From: an uncultured Oscillospiraceae bacterium
GTDB lineage: Bacteria; Bacillota; Clostridia; Oscillospirales; Ruminococcaceae
NCBI GenBank assembly: GCA_900546885.1
Contig: UREN01000004.1
Span: 1-62,456 of the forward strand
Direction: 5' to 3'
Length of the DNA stretch: 62,456 bases
The notes below the pieces were generated by a model that did no database searches, was not told the DNA's origin, and was given only the letters and a program-made list of their open reading frames with translations. Every line of letters begins with the position of its first letter. Positions within the stretch are counted from its first letter, which is position 1. A program made the position numbers and the translations under genes. Positions 42,878 to 51,460 of this stretch are shown here, in pieces.

Positions 42878-43372
42878 ATGGAATGGGAAAAGACACAAAG
42901 CGTGCGGCTGTTTCGCCTGATTGACCGCATGCGCCGCGCCTGGGCGGCCATTACCCCCTGTGCCGGGCTGAGCAAATCTCAGTTTGGCACCCTGATGGCC
43001 CTGGCACATCTTGGCGGCGGGCCGGGCCTGGCCGGGCAGCCGCCTCAGCGGCAGGCACAGGGCCTGCCGCTGACACAGCTGGCACACGGGATGCACCAAA
43101 GCCCGCCGGCCCTCAGCCAGCGCATTGCGGCGCTGGAGGCAATGGGGTATGTGCAGCGCACAGAAGACGCGCAGGACAGGCGCGTGACGCGCGTGCACCT
43201 CACCCCACAGGGCAACGCCCTGCTGAAACAGGCATACCATGCTATGAATGAAAAGCTGAACAGCGCCCTTGACGCGCTGGGCGAGCAGGACACGGCCATG
43301 CTGTTCACCCTGCTGAATAAGTTCACAGCCCAGCTGGAACAGGCCGCGGGCATTGAATGGGAGGAAAATTGA
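42878..43372 (+). CDS. MarR-family transcriptional regulator
   Basis: 164 residues, ACGGAGG upstream. The winged helix is visible as LPLTQLAHGMHQSPPALSQRIAALEAMGYVQRTEDAQDRRVTRVHLTPQGNALL, including the DxRxxxxxLT wing. An unusual insert of about 20 residues rich in Gly, Gln and Pro lies between helices 2 and 3 (after LMALAHLGGG). It is followed directly by a pair of ABC exporter genes, the classic arrangement for a MarR repressor relieved by the exported or a related compound. Autoregulation at the AT-rich promoter is likely. Confidence 0.92.
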   Translation: MEWEKTQSVRLFRLIDRMRRAWAAITPCAGLSKSQFGTLMALAHLGGGPGLAGQPPQRQAQGLPLTQLAHGMHQSPPALSQRIAALEAMGYVQRTEDAQDRRVTRVHLTPQGNALLKQAYHAMNEKLNSALDALGEQDTAMLFTLLNKFTAQLEQAAGIEWEEN

Positions 43373-43376
43373 CGCC

Positions 43377-45581
43377 ATGTTGAAATTGAAACGGTATCTG
43401 AAGCCGTACTGGGTGCTGCTGGTGTGCGCTATGGTATTTCTGTTCGGCCAGGCCATGCTGGAGTTGACGCTGCCCAACATGATGAGCGACATCGTAAACA
43501 CCGGCATCCAGCAAGGGGGCATCACCGAGGTGGCGCCCAAGGCCATCTCGGCCGACGGCATGGCGCTGATGCAGGCCTTCATGTCAGAAGAGGACGCGGC
43601 CACCGCCATGCAGCAGTATGCCCGCGTGGAGGACGCGGCCCCCTATGCACAGACATACCCGAACCTGAAGGCCGGCGATTATGTCCTGAAAGAGGACGCC
43701 GATACCGCAGCGGCCGACACCGCCTTTTCGCGCGCCAGCTACGCCTGTGTGCAGGTGATGCAGGGCCTGATGGCGGAAAATGGCGCCGCGGCACAGGGGC
43801 AAGACGGCGCTGCAGCGCTGGAAGCAGGCCAGCTGTCGCAGCTGCTGCCCATGCTGGCCCGGCTGCCTGAGGGCACGGTGCAAAACGCCATTCAAACGGC
43901 GGCCAGCGCGCCGGACATGGCGCTGGAACAGACGGCCAGCGTGTTTACCAAAAGCTTTTATGTGCAGCTTGGCGCAGACACAGACGCCATGCAGACGAAC
44001 TATATCCTGATGAAGGGCCTTGAGATGCTGGGCTTCACCGTGCTGCTTACGGCGTGCGCCATTGCGGCCGGCTTCTGCCTGGCGCGCATGGGCGCCGGCG
44101 TGGGGCGCGACCTTCGCCGCGATGTGTTCCGCCGGGTAACCTACTTCACCACCGGCGAGCTGGACCAGTTCTCCACCGCCAGCCTCATCACACGCACCAC
44201 CAACGACATCACCCAGGTGCAGACATTTCTCTCCATGGGCCTGCGCCTGATGTGCTTTGCGCCCATCATGGGCATTGGCGGGCTTATTATGGGGCTTTCC
44301 AAGTGCGTGTCCATGGCGTGGATTCTGCTTTTGGCGCTGATTGTGATGCTGGGCGTTATTCTGGTGCTGTTCATAGTGGCGCTGCCGCGCTTCAAGAAAA
44401 TGCAGCAGTTCATCGACAAGCTGAACCTGGTCAGCCGCGAGCATCTCTCTGGCCTGATGGTCATTCGCGCCTTTGCCACACAGGATTTTGAGCAAAAGCG
44501 CTTCGACAAGGCCAACAAAGACCTCACCTCCAACACGCTGTTTGTGAACCGCGCCATGGTGACGATGATGCCCGTGATGACGCTGGTGATGAACGGTGTC
44601 AGCCTGCTGATTGTCTGGGTGGGCGGCCACCAAATTGCCCAAAGCACCATGCAGGTGGGCGATATGATGGCATTCATTCAATATGCCATGCAGGTCATTA
44701 TGAGCTTTTTGTTTATCAGCATGATGTTTGTGATGGTGCCGCGCGCCACCGTTTCGGCCGAGCGTGTGAACGAGGTGCTGGCCACACAGCCCTCTGTGCG
44801 TGACAAAGAGCAGCCGCGCCACCTGCCGCAGCCCGTGCGCGGCGTGGTGGAGTTCCGCGACGTGTCGTTCCGTTACGGCGGGGCGGATGAGCCCGTGCTG
44901 CACCATGTCAGCTTCACGGCAAAGCCCGGGCAGACAACGGCGTTCATCGGCTCCACCGGTTCGGGCAAATCCACGCTTGTCAACCTCATCCCCCGTTTTT
45001 ACGACGTGAGCGAGGGCAGCATTCTGCTGGACGGCGTGGATGTGCGCGATGTGCCGCAGAAAGAGCTGCGCGGCGCCATTGGCTATGTGCCGCAAAAGGG
45101 CATGCTGTTCTCCGGCTCCATTGCCTCAAACCTGCGCTATGGCGATGAACAGGCCAGCGACGAAGCGCTGCGCACCGCATGCGACGTGGCCCAGGCCACC
45201 GAATTTGTCAGCCAGCTGCCGGAGGGCCTTGACACCTATGTAAGCCAGGGCGGCACCAGCGTTTCCGGCGGGCAGCGCCAGCGGCTTTCCATTGCGCGCG
45301 CGCTGGTGAAAAAGGCGCCGGTGTATATCTTTGACGACACCTTCTCTGCGCTGGATTTCAAAACAGACGCCAAGCTGCGCAAGGCACTGGCAGGCTATAC
45401 AGACGGCGCCACGGTGCTGATTGTGGCGCAGCGCGTGTCCACCATCATGCACGCAGAGCAGATTGTGGTTTTGGACGAGGGCCGCGTGGCGGGCATCGGC
45501 ACACACAAACAGCTGCTGGAAACCTGTGAAACCTATCGCGAAATTGCGCAAAGCCAGCTTTCAAAGGAGGAATTGGCATAA
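43377..45581 (+). CDS. ABC exporter subunit with degenerate catalytic site and large outer insert
   Basis: 734 residues, ATG after GGGAGG. Six membrane helices, but helix 1 (about 12-33) and helix 2 (about 217-235) are separated by about 170 mostly acidic, Ala-rich residues predicted outside. The nucleotide domain has GSTGSGKST, signature SVSGGQRQRL and Walker B VYIFDDTFSALD, where Asp stands in the place of the catalytic Glu. That is the mark of the degenerate half of heterodimeric exporters such as TM287/TmrAB. Its stop TAA shares a base with the next ATG. MarR control suggests drug or toxic-compound export; the substrate is unknown. Confidence 0.9.
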   Translation: MLKLKRYLKPYWVLLVCAMVFLFGQAMLELTLPNMMSDIVNTGIQQGGITEVAPKAISADGMALMQAFMSEEDAATAMQQYARVEDAAPYAQTYPNLKAGDYVLKEDADTAAADTAFSRASYACVQVMQGLMAENGAAAQGQDGAAALEAGQLSQLLPMLARLPEGTVQNAIQTAASAPDMALEQTASVFTKSFYVQLGADTDAMQTNYILMKGLEMLGFTVLLTACAIAAGFCLARMGAGVGRDLRRDVFRRVTYFTTGELDQFSTASLITRTTNDITQVQTFLSMGLRLMCFAPIMGIGGLIMGLSKCVSMAWILLLALIVMLGVILVLFIVALPRFKKMQQFIDKLNLVSREHLSGLMVIRAFATQDFEQKRFDKANKDLTSNTLFVNRAMVTMMPVMTLVMNGVSLLIVWVGGHQIAQSTMQVGDMMAFIQYAMQVIMSFLFISMMFVMVPRATVSAERVNEVLATQPSVRDKEQPRHLPQPVRGVVEFRDVSFRYGGADEPVLHHVSFTAKPGQTTAFIGSTGSGKSTLVNLIPRFYDVSEGSILLDGVDVRDVPQKELRGAIGYVPQKGMLFSGSIASNLRYGDEQASDEALRTACDVAQATEFVSQLPEGLDTYVSQGGTSVSGGQRQRLSIARALVKKAPVYIFDDTFSALDFKTDAKLRKALAGYTDGATVLIVAQRVSTIMHAEQIVVLDEGRVAGIGTHKQLLETCETYREIAQSQLSKEELA

Positions 45582-47434
45582 TGGCACAACAAACGCATGG
45601 CGCCCATATGGGCGGCCCGCGCGGCGCTGCCGGCATGATGCCCGGGGAAAAGGCCAAGAACTTCAAGGGCACCATGGCAAAGCTGCTGCGCTACCTCTCG
45701 CGCTATCTTCCCGCCATCATCACCGTATTGGTGTGTGCGGCGGCCTCCACCGTGTTTTCCATCTTTGGGCCCAAGGTGCTGGGCCAGGCCACCACAAAGC
45801 TGTTTGAGGGCGTGATGGCCATGCTTACCGGCACCGGCGGCATCGATTTTACCGCCATTGGGCAAATTCTTCTGTTCTTGCTGGCCATCTATCTTGCCAG
45901 CGCCCTTCTCAGCTATGTGCAGGGCTGGGTTATGGCAGGCGTGGCCACCAAGGTGAGTTATTCCATGCGGCGCGAAATTTCGGAAAAAATAGACCGCATG
46001 CCGCTTTCGTATTTTGACCGCGTGCCAAACGGCGAGGTGCTGAGCCGCATCACCAACGATGTGGATACCGTCACCCAAACGCTGAACCAAAGCCTTTCGC
46101 AGATTGTGACAAACGTCACCATGATGGTGGGCGTGCTGTGCATGATGCTGTCCATCAGCCCGCTGATGACGCTGGTGGCAATTTGCATTCTGCCCGTGAG
46201 CGTGCTGATTGTGATGAATGTGGTAAAGCGCAGCCAGCCCTACTTCCGCCAGCAGCAGGATTATTTGGGCCATGTGAACGGCCATGTGGAAGAAATGTAT
46301 GGCGGGCATGTGGTGGTGACGGCCTTTGGCCGCGAGGAAGAGAGCCTTGGCACCTTTGAAAAAATGAACGCAAAGCTGTATGATGCGGCCTGGAAAAGCC
46401 AGTTTCTCTCTGGCATGATGATGCCGCTGATGAACTTTGCCGGCAACCTTGGCTATGTGGGCATCTGTGTGCTGGGCGGCTTTCTCTCGCTGAACGGCTC
46501 CATCACGGTGGGCGACATTCAGGCTTTCATCCAGTATGTGCGCAACTTCACCCAGCCCATCAACCAAATTGCCAACATCTCAAACGTGCTGCAGCAGACG
46601 GCCGCTGCGGCCGAGCGCGTGTTTGCCTTTCTGGAGGAAGAGGAAGAGCCGGCCGACCCGCAAAGCCCGCTCTCGCCCGAGCTGATTCAGGGCGAAGTGG
46701 ATTTTGCCCATGTGCACTTCGGCTATAACCCGGAGAAAACCATCATTCACGATTTCTCTGCCATCATTCGTCCGGGCCAAAAAGTGGCCATTGTGGGCCC
46801 CACCGGCGCCGGAAAAACCACCATGGTAAAGCTGTTGATGCGTTTTTACGACGTGACGGACGGCGCCATTCTGCTGGACGGCTATGACGTGCGCCAGTTT
46901 GCCCGCAACGATTTGCGCGATTCCTTTGGCATGGTGCTGCAGGATACATGGCTGTACAACGGCACCATCCGCGAAAACATCCGCTATGGGCGGCTTTCCG
47001 CCACCGATGACGAGGTGCTGGCCGCGGCAAAAGCCGCGCAGGTGGACCATTTCGTGCGCACCCTGCCCGATGGATATGACACCGTGCTGAACGAAGAGGC
47101 CACCAACATCAGCCAGGGGCAAAAGCAGCTGCTTACCATTGCGCGCACCATCATCTCCGAGCCGCGCATCCTCATTTTTGACGAGGCCACCTCCAGTGTG
47201 GATACACGCACCGAGCTTGCCATCCAAAAGGCAATGGACCATTTGATGGAAGGCCGCACCAGCTTTATCATTGCACACCGCCTGTCCACCATCCGCGATG
47301 CAGACCTGATTCTGGTGATGAAGGACGGTGACATTGTGGAGACGGGCACCCACACCGAGCTTTTGGCAAAGCGCGGTTTTTATGCCGAATTGTATCAAAG
47401 TCAGTTTGCAGACGTATCCAGCGAGGCCGTGTAA
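45581..47434 (+). CDS. ABC exporter subunit with canonical catalytic Glu
   Basis: 617 residues, normal length for a half-exporter with six helices (about 43-330). The nucleotide domain has GPTGAGKTT, Walker B ILIFDEATSSVD with catalytic Glu, and IIAHRLST. Its signature is NISQGQKQLL, which departs from LSGGQ and would face the partner's degenerate site. The pair is therefore functionally asymmetric. The first 25 residues are a Gly/His/Met-rich head (HGAHMGGPRGAAGMM), possibly flexible or metal-touching. A strong terminator follows. Confidence 0.93.
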   Translation: MAQQTHGAHMGGPRGAAGMMPGEKAKNFKGTMAKLLRYLSRYLPAIITVLVCAAASTVFSIFGPKVLGQATTKLFEGVMAMLTGTGGIDFTAIGQILLFLLAIYLASALLSYVQGWVMAGVATKVSYSMRREISEKIDRMPLSYFDRVPNGEVLSRITNDVDTVTQTLNQSLSQIVTNVTMMVGVLCMMLSISPLMTLVAICILPVSVLIVMNVVKRSQPYFRQQQDYLGHVNGHVEEMYGGHVVVTAFGREEESLGTFEKMNAKLYDAAWKSQFLSGMMMPLMNFAGNLGYVGICVLGGFLSLNGSITVGDIQAFIQYVRNFTQPINQIANISNVLQQTAAAAERVFAFLEEEEEPADPQSPLSPELIQGEVDFAHVHFGYNPEKTIIHDFSAIIRPGQKVAIVGPTGAGKTTMVKLLMRFYDVTDGAILLDGYDVRQFARNDLRDSFGMVLQDTWLYNGTIRENIRYGRLSATDDEVLAAAKAAQVDHFVRTLPDGYDTVLNEEATNISQGQKQLLTIARTIISEPRILIFDEATSSVDTRTELAIQKAMDHLMEGRTSFIIAHRLSTIRDADLILVMKDGDIVETGTHTELLAKRGFYAELYQSQFADVSSEAV

Positions 47435-47448
47435 CGCGGCTGTACAGG

Positions 47449-47490
47449 GGCGCCCGCGCAGCCCGGCCGGGCTGTGCAGGCGCCTTTTTT
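47449..47490 (+). terminator. Terminator of the MarR-ABC exporter operon
   Basis: GGCGCC arms (47449-47454, 47479-47484) enclose an 11-bp inner GC stem with one mismatch, followed by six T. Confidence 0.9.
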
Positions 47491-47549
47491 CAGCCTGCCG
47501 CCCCGGCATGGCCGCACCGCCCGTGCATCCCATGCTGCCAAAAAACGGG

Positions 47550-47579
47550 TTGGCCAGGCGCCCCCCTTTTTGCTATAAT
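47550..47579 (+). promoter_or_regulatory. Promoter of the DUF1538-PII operon
   Basis: TTGGCC (47550-47555), an 18-bp spacer, then a perfect TATAAT (47574-47579). Confidence 0.65.
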
Positions 47580-47811
47580 AATTACAAGTGAACGAAAAGG
47601 GGGCCCATGGGCCGTGCCCGGCCCGGCAGCTTTTTTGTGCCGCCCCAAAACACAGGCTGGCGGCCCGCTGCGCCGGCCGGCAGGCACTTTTTCTGTAAAT
47701 GGTATCCGCATACAAAGCGCGCAAACTGCGGCACATGTGCGGGTGTCTTGATACGCCATATCACCACGCCGCGCAGGGCCCGCCTTGTGCGTCTCAATGG
47801 AAGGAGGCATT
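47580..47811 (+). other. Untranslated leader of about 225 bases, no gene
   Basis: This is the 5' leader of the DUF1538 gene. It contains the palindrome GGCCCATGGGCC (47602-47613), a GC-rich stretch and then six T (47631-47636), which could be a weak attenuator. Further downstream it has GGCCGGC-type stems. I match it to no known riboswitch class. Confidence 0.5.
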
Positions 47812-49332
47812 TTGAATAAGAAGCTAAAAGAAAAAATTATGGAAGCGCTGGACGCTGTGCTGCCGGTGACGCTGATTGTATTTGTGCTTTGCGTCACCAT
47901 CACCCCCATGTCGCTGGCCACCCTGCTGATGTTTCTGGTGGGGGCCGTGCTTTTGATTGTGGGAATGGGCTTTTTCAGCCTGGGGGCCGATATTGCCATG
48001 ATGCCCATTGGCGAGCACACCGGCAGCCATCTCACCAAAATGCGCACGCCGGCCGGCGTGGCCGCCGTGTGCTTCGCCATTGGCGTGTTCATCACCATTG
48101 CCGAGCCGGACCTGCAGGTGCTGGCCCGCCAGACGCCCGCCGTGCCGGATATGGTGCTTATTCTGTGCGTGGCCTGCGGCGTGGGCGTATTTCTGGCCCT
48201 GGCCTTTCTTCGCACACTGTACGGCTGGCCGCTGGCGCGTATTTTGATTATCTGTTACCTTCTGGTGTTTGCACTGGCCGCCTTTGTGCCGCGCGAATTT
48301 CTGCCGGTGGCCTTCGATTCGGGCGGCGTCACCACCGGGCCTATCACCGTGCCGTTCATCATGGCGCTGGGCCTTGGCCTTTCCTCGGTGGGCCATTCGG
48401 ACCATTCCGACAGCGACAGTTTCGGCCTGGTGGCCCTGTGCAGCATCGGCCCCATTCTTGCCGTGCTGGTTCTGGGGCTTGTATACAGCGCCGCAAGCGG
48501 CTCTTACACGCCGCTTGCCATCCCTGAGGTGAACACCACGCGCGAGCTTTGGATGCAGTTCAGCAACGAATTTCCCACCTATGCGCAGGAGGTGCTGCTT
48601 GCGCTTGCGCCCATCCTCATCTTTTTCCTAATTTTTCAGGCCGTGTGCCTGCATCTGCGCAAACGGCCGCTGGCCAAAATTCTCATGGGCATGCTGTATA
48701 CCTTTCTTGGCCTCACGCTGTTTCTCACCGGCGTGAACGTGGGCTTTATGCCCGCAGGCTATTCCATTGGCAGCCAGCTGGCCGCCAGCGGCTGGCCCTG
48801 GCTTTTGGTGCCGCTTGGCATGCTGATTGGCTATTTCATTGTGAAAGCCGAGCCCGCGGTGCTGGTTTTGAACCGGCAGGTGGAGGAAGTGACGGACGGC
48901 GCCATCTCTGCGCGCATTATGATGTTTGGCCTCTCTGCCGGCATGGCCATCTCGGTGGGGCTTTCCATGGTGCGTGTGCTCACGGGCATTTCCATTTTGT
49001 GGCTGCTGGTGCCGGGTTATGCGCTGGCGCTGGGGCTGAGCTTTGTGGTGCCGAAAATCTTTACCTCCATCGCCTTCGACTCTGGCGGCGTGGCCAGCGG
49101 CCCCATGACGGCCACCTTTTTGCTGTCTTTTGCCATGGGCGCGTGTGACGCAGCCGGCGGCAATGTGCTGACAGACGCCTTCGGCATCGTGGCCATGGTG
49201 GCCATGACGCCGCTTATCATCATTCAGCTGATCGGGCTTTTATACCGCATGAAGGTTGCGCGCACTGGCGCTGCAACGCCGCAGGAAAGCGCCGATGAAG
49301 TAATCGACCTTTCCAAAGAGGTGGAACTATGA
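47812..49332 (+). CDS. DUF1538 family membrane protein (duplicated)
   Basis: 506 residues from TTG at 47812, 4 bases after AAGGAGG; no ATG has a usable site and the protein begins NKKLKEKIMEAL, as in relatives. About twelve helices in two homologous halves. The halves carry the matching motifs AFDSGGVTTGPITVPF (about 167-182) and AFDSGGVASGPMTATF (about 420-435), plus paired GEHTGSHL/AEPAV regions. The FDSGG repeats suggest an inverted-repeat transporter. The gene overlaps a tandem PII gene by four bases, which suggests a transporter gated by PII. Substrate unknown. Confidence 0.85.
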   Translation: MNKKLKEKIMEALDAVLPVTLIVFVLCVTITPMSLATLLMFLVGAVLLIVGMGFFSLGADIAMMPIGEHTGSHLTKMRTPAGVAAVCFAIGVFITIAEPDLQVLARQTPAVPDMVLILCVACGVGVFLALAFLRTLYGWPLARILIICYLLVFALAAFVPREFLPVAFDSGGVTTGPITVPFIMALGLGLSSVGHSDHSDSDSFGLVALCSIGPILAVLVLGLVYSAASGSYTPLAIPEVNTTRELWMQFSNEFPTYAQEVLLALAPILIFFLIFQAVCLHLRKRPLAKILMGMLYTFLGLTLFLTGVNVGFMPAGYSIGSQLAASGWPWLLVPLGMLIGYFIVKAEPAVLVLNRQVEEVTDGAISARIMMFGLSAGMAISVGLSMVRVLTGISILWLLVPGYALALGLSFVVPKIFTSIAFDSGGVASGPMTATFLLSFAMGACDAAGGNVLTDAFGIVAMVAMTPLIIIQLIGLLYRMKVARTGAATPQESADEVIDLSKEVEL

Positions 49333-50000
49333 ACAGAAAAATTGAATGGCTCATCACCATTGTAGACCGCGGGCGCGGCGATAAAGTAGCCGAAGTGTAT
49401 CAAAGGCACCATGTGGCCGTGCAGCTGGTCACACATGGGCGCGGCACTGCCACATCCAAAATTATGGATGTGCTGGGCCTGGATGAGCCGGAAAAAGATA
49501 TTGTGCTCAGCCTTGTGCCCGGCGCGCTTTCCCGCGAAATTCTTCGCGCGCTGGAGGAAGAGCTTCATTTTACCCGGCCCGGGGCAGGCATCGCGTTTTC
49601 GATTTTGCTTTCGGGCATCAGCACCGCGGCGCACAGCCGCGTCACACACGGCAGGCTGGAGCTTTGCCTGCCACAGGAGGAAAACAGCATGACATCAGAA
49701 CAGCATGAACTGATTGTTGCCGTCACAGACGCAGACGGCGTGGATATTGTAATGGATGCCGCGCGCGCAGCAGGCGCCCGCGGCGGCACCGTGGCCAGAG
49801 CCCGCGAGGTGTGCAGCGAAACGGCGCAAAAGCTGTTTGGCCTGCCCATTCAGCCAGAGAAAGAGCTTGTGCTCATTCTGGTGCCGGCCGGCATTCGCCA
49901 GACGGTGATGCAGGCCATCTGCGACACTGTGGCCCAGCAAACGCCCCAGCGCGCTTTCACCTTTTCGCTGCCTGTCAGCGGGGTGCTGGGCCTGCGCTGA
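49329..50000 (+). CDS. Tandem PII-like signalling protein
   Basis: 223 residues holding two PII-type ferredoxin-like domains, about 1-112 and 122-223, joined by a short acidic linker. Domain 1: KIEWLITIVDRGRGDKVAEVYQRHHVAVQLVTHGRGTATSKIMDVLGL. Domain 2: HELIVAVTDADGVDIVMDAARAAGARGGTVARAREV. The GRGTA and GARGGT segments correspond to the start of the T-loop, but the uridylylated Tyr is absent in both. Domain 2 has a conserved PEKELVLILVP end. It overlaps the DUF1538 stop (ATGA). PII proteins usually form trimers of single domains, so a fused pair must assemble differently. Confidence 0.82.
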   Translation: MNRKIEWLITIVDRGRGDKVAEVYQRHHVAVQLVTHGRGTATSKIMDVLGLDEPEKDIVLSLVPGALSREILRALEEELHFTRPGAGIAFSILLSGISTAAHSRVTHGRLELCLPQEENSMTSEQHELIVAVTDADGVDIVMDAARAAGARGGTVARAREVCSETAQKLFGLPIQPEKELVLILVPAGIRQTVMQAICDTVAQQTPQRAFTFSLPVSGVLGLR

Positions 50001-50097
50001 TACCTCGTTTCCTTTGGGGCTTTTTACAAAGTTGTGCATATTTAAAGTATATTTTTGCATGAATATCCAGAATTAAGCCTGCGCGCCTAAAAAGCAC

Positions 50098-50126
50098 TTG
50101 ACAAATGTGGCCGCGGGGGGTAACAT
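50098..50126 (+). promoter_or_regulatory. Promoter of the lysine transporter operon
   Basis: TTGACA (50098-50103), a 17-bp spacer, then TAACAT (50121-50126). It starts a leader of about 395 bases. Bases 50001-50097 upstream are AT-rich and show nothing else. Confidence 0.75.
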
Positions 50127-50170
50127 GCAAACAAATAAAAAGTTCAAATTGCGCTGCGGTTTTCCGCAGG

Positions 50171-50338
50171 CAATGATAGAGGCGCGGTGTCCAAAAGTAC
50201 CGCGCGGCAAGGCAGGCAAGCCGCCGCGCGCGAAAGGGGCCACCGCCGAAGCGCCCGGGCAATTGCCTTTGGCCGGGCGGCTGGGCCGCCGCAGAACATG
50301 CGGCGGACTGTCACGCAAAGCGTGAAGCGCTATCATTG
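50171..50338 (+). ncRNA. Lysine riboswitch (L-box)
   Basis: A perfect 9-bp P1 is formed by CAATGATAG (50171-50179) and CTATCATTG (50330-50338). Within it are the conserved L-box elements in order: ATAGAGGCGCGG, AAAAGTACC, GCGAAAGGGG, CCGCCGAAGCG, GGCGGCTGGG, GGACTGTCACG and GTGAAGCGCTATCA. The five-helix layout around the P1 core fits this class, which binds lysine and lowers downstream expression. A small hairpin (50154-50169) precedes P1. The downstream terminator makes control by termination likely. Confidence 0.9.
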
Positions 50339-50390
50339 GAACAGCATTCCGTGCGTGGGCAGCTTTTCTCCGCCCTCCGTATCTGATTGC

Positions 50391-50426
50391 AACCCCATGG
50401 TGCGTTTTGCGCGCCATGGGGTTTTT
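50391..50426 (+). terminator. Riboswitch-controlled terminator
   Basis: A 14-bp stem with one G-T pair (50391-50404 with 50410-50423) and a T tract lies 52 bases after the riboswitch P1 and about 100 bases before the start codon. It would form when lysine is bound. Confidence 0.9.
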
Positions 50427-50527
50427 GTTTTCGTTCCGGCCAGGCCCCCGGCGCCGCAGCACTTTTCCGCGCGCGCCGGCAAAACAGCCGGTTTGAGAAA
50501 AATATTTTTGGAAAGAGGGAATTTCAG

Positions 50528-51400
50528 ATGAAGAAGTGGATGGCGGGCGCCCTGGCGCTGGCGATGGTTCTGGCCATGGCCCTTACCGGCTGCGGCGGCA
50601 GCGCATCTTCCGGCGCAGTGTCCGGCAGTGCGGCGGCCTCCGGGGCAGACGACAATGTGCTGACGGTTGCCATGGAGTGCGCCTATGCGCCCTATAACTG
50701 GACGCAGAATGACGATTCGAACGGCGCTGTTCCCATTTCGGGCAGCTCGGACTATGCCAACGGCTATGACGTGATGATGGCCAAAAAAATGGCCGAGGCC
50801 CTTGGGATGGAGCTGGAAATTGTGCGTTCCGATTGGGATTCGCTGGTTCCGGCCGTGATATCCGGCACGGTAGATTGCGTAATTGCCGGCCAATCCATCA
50901 CCTCTGAGCGCATGGAAAGCGTAGATTTTACCACGCCGTACTACTATGCCAGCGTGGTGACGCTGGTGAAGGCCGACGGCCCCTATGCAGATGCGGCCGG
51001 TGTGGCCGACCTTGCGGGCGCCACCTGCACCAGCCAGCTGAACACAATTTGGTATGACAATTGCCTGCCGCAAATTGAAAACGCCAATATTCTGCCCGCA
51101 CAGGAGACAGCCCCCGCCATGCTGGTGGCGCTGGACACCGGCGCGTGCGACGTGGTGGTAACCGATATGCCCACCGCCATGGCCGCCTGCGTGGCATACC
51201 CCAGCTTCAAGCTGCTGGATTTCACCGGCACCGAGGATGATTATGAAGTATCGGAAGAAGACGTCAACATCGGCATCTCTGTGCGCAAGGGCAACACTCA
51301 GCTGCTGGACGCCCTGAACGAGGCGCTGGCCGGTTTGACGCAAGATGATTTTACCGCCATGATGGATGAGGCCATCAGCATCCAGCCCCTGAGCAACTGA
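50528..51400 (+). CDS. Lysine-type ABC substrate-binding lipoprotein
   Basis: 290 residues. A lipoprotein signal ends in LTGC with lipidated Cys22, followed by a Ser/Gly-rich linker. The remainder is a type-3 periplasmic-binding fold: LTVAMECAYAPYNW, NGYDVMMAKKMAEALGMELEIV, DWDSLVPAVISGTVDCVIAG, ERMESVDFTTPYY. These are the polar amino acid (PAAT) family landmarks. AGAGGG precedes the ATG. The lysine riboswitch in its leader points to lysine, or a close analogue, as substrate. That is an inference from regulation; specificity cannot be read from the pocket. Confidence 0.93.
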   Translation: MKKWMAGALALAMVLAMALTGCGGSASSGAVSGSAAASGADDNVLTVAMECAYAPYNWTQNDDSNGAVPISGSSDYANGYDVMMAKKMAEALGMELEIVRSDWDSLVPAVISGTVDCVIAGQSITSERMESVDFTTPYYYASVVTLVKADGPYADAAGVADLAGATCTSQLNTIWYDNCLPQIENANILPAQETAPAMLVALDTGACDVVVTDMPTAMAACVAYPSFKLLDFTGTEDDYEVSEEDVNIGISVRKGNTQLLDALNEALAGLTQDDFTAMMDEAISIQPLSN

Positions 51401-51411
51401 TTTTTCCCGCG

Positions 51412-51427
51412 CACAGCGGGCGCTGTG
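51412..51427 (+). other. Intercistronic hairpin between binding protein and permease
   Basis: CACAGCG (51412-51418) and CGCTGTG (51421-51427) form a 7-bp stem with a 2-base tip and no T tract. Such hairpins often protect the 3' end of binding-protein mRNA and raise its level over the permease. Confidence 0.4.
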
Positions 51428-51460
51428 TGAAAGCGCCCTCACAGAAAGGATGAAGCAGAC

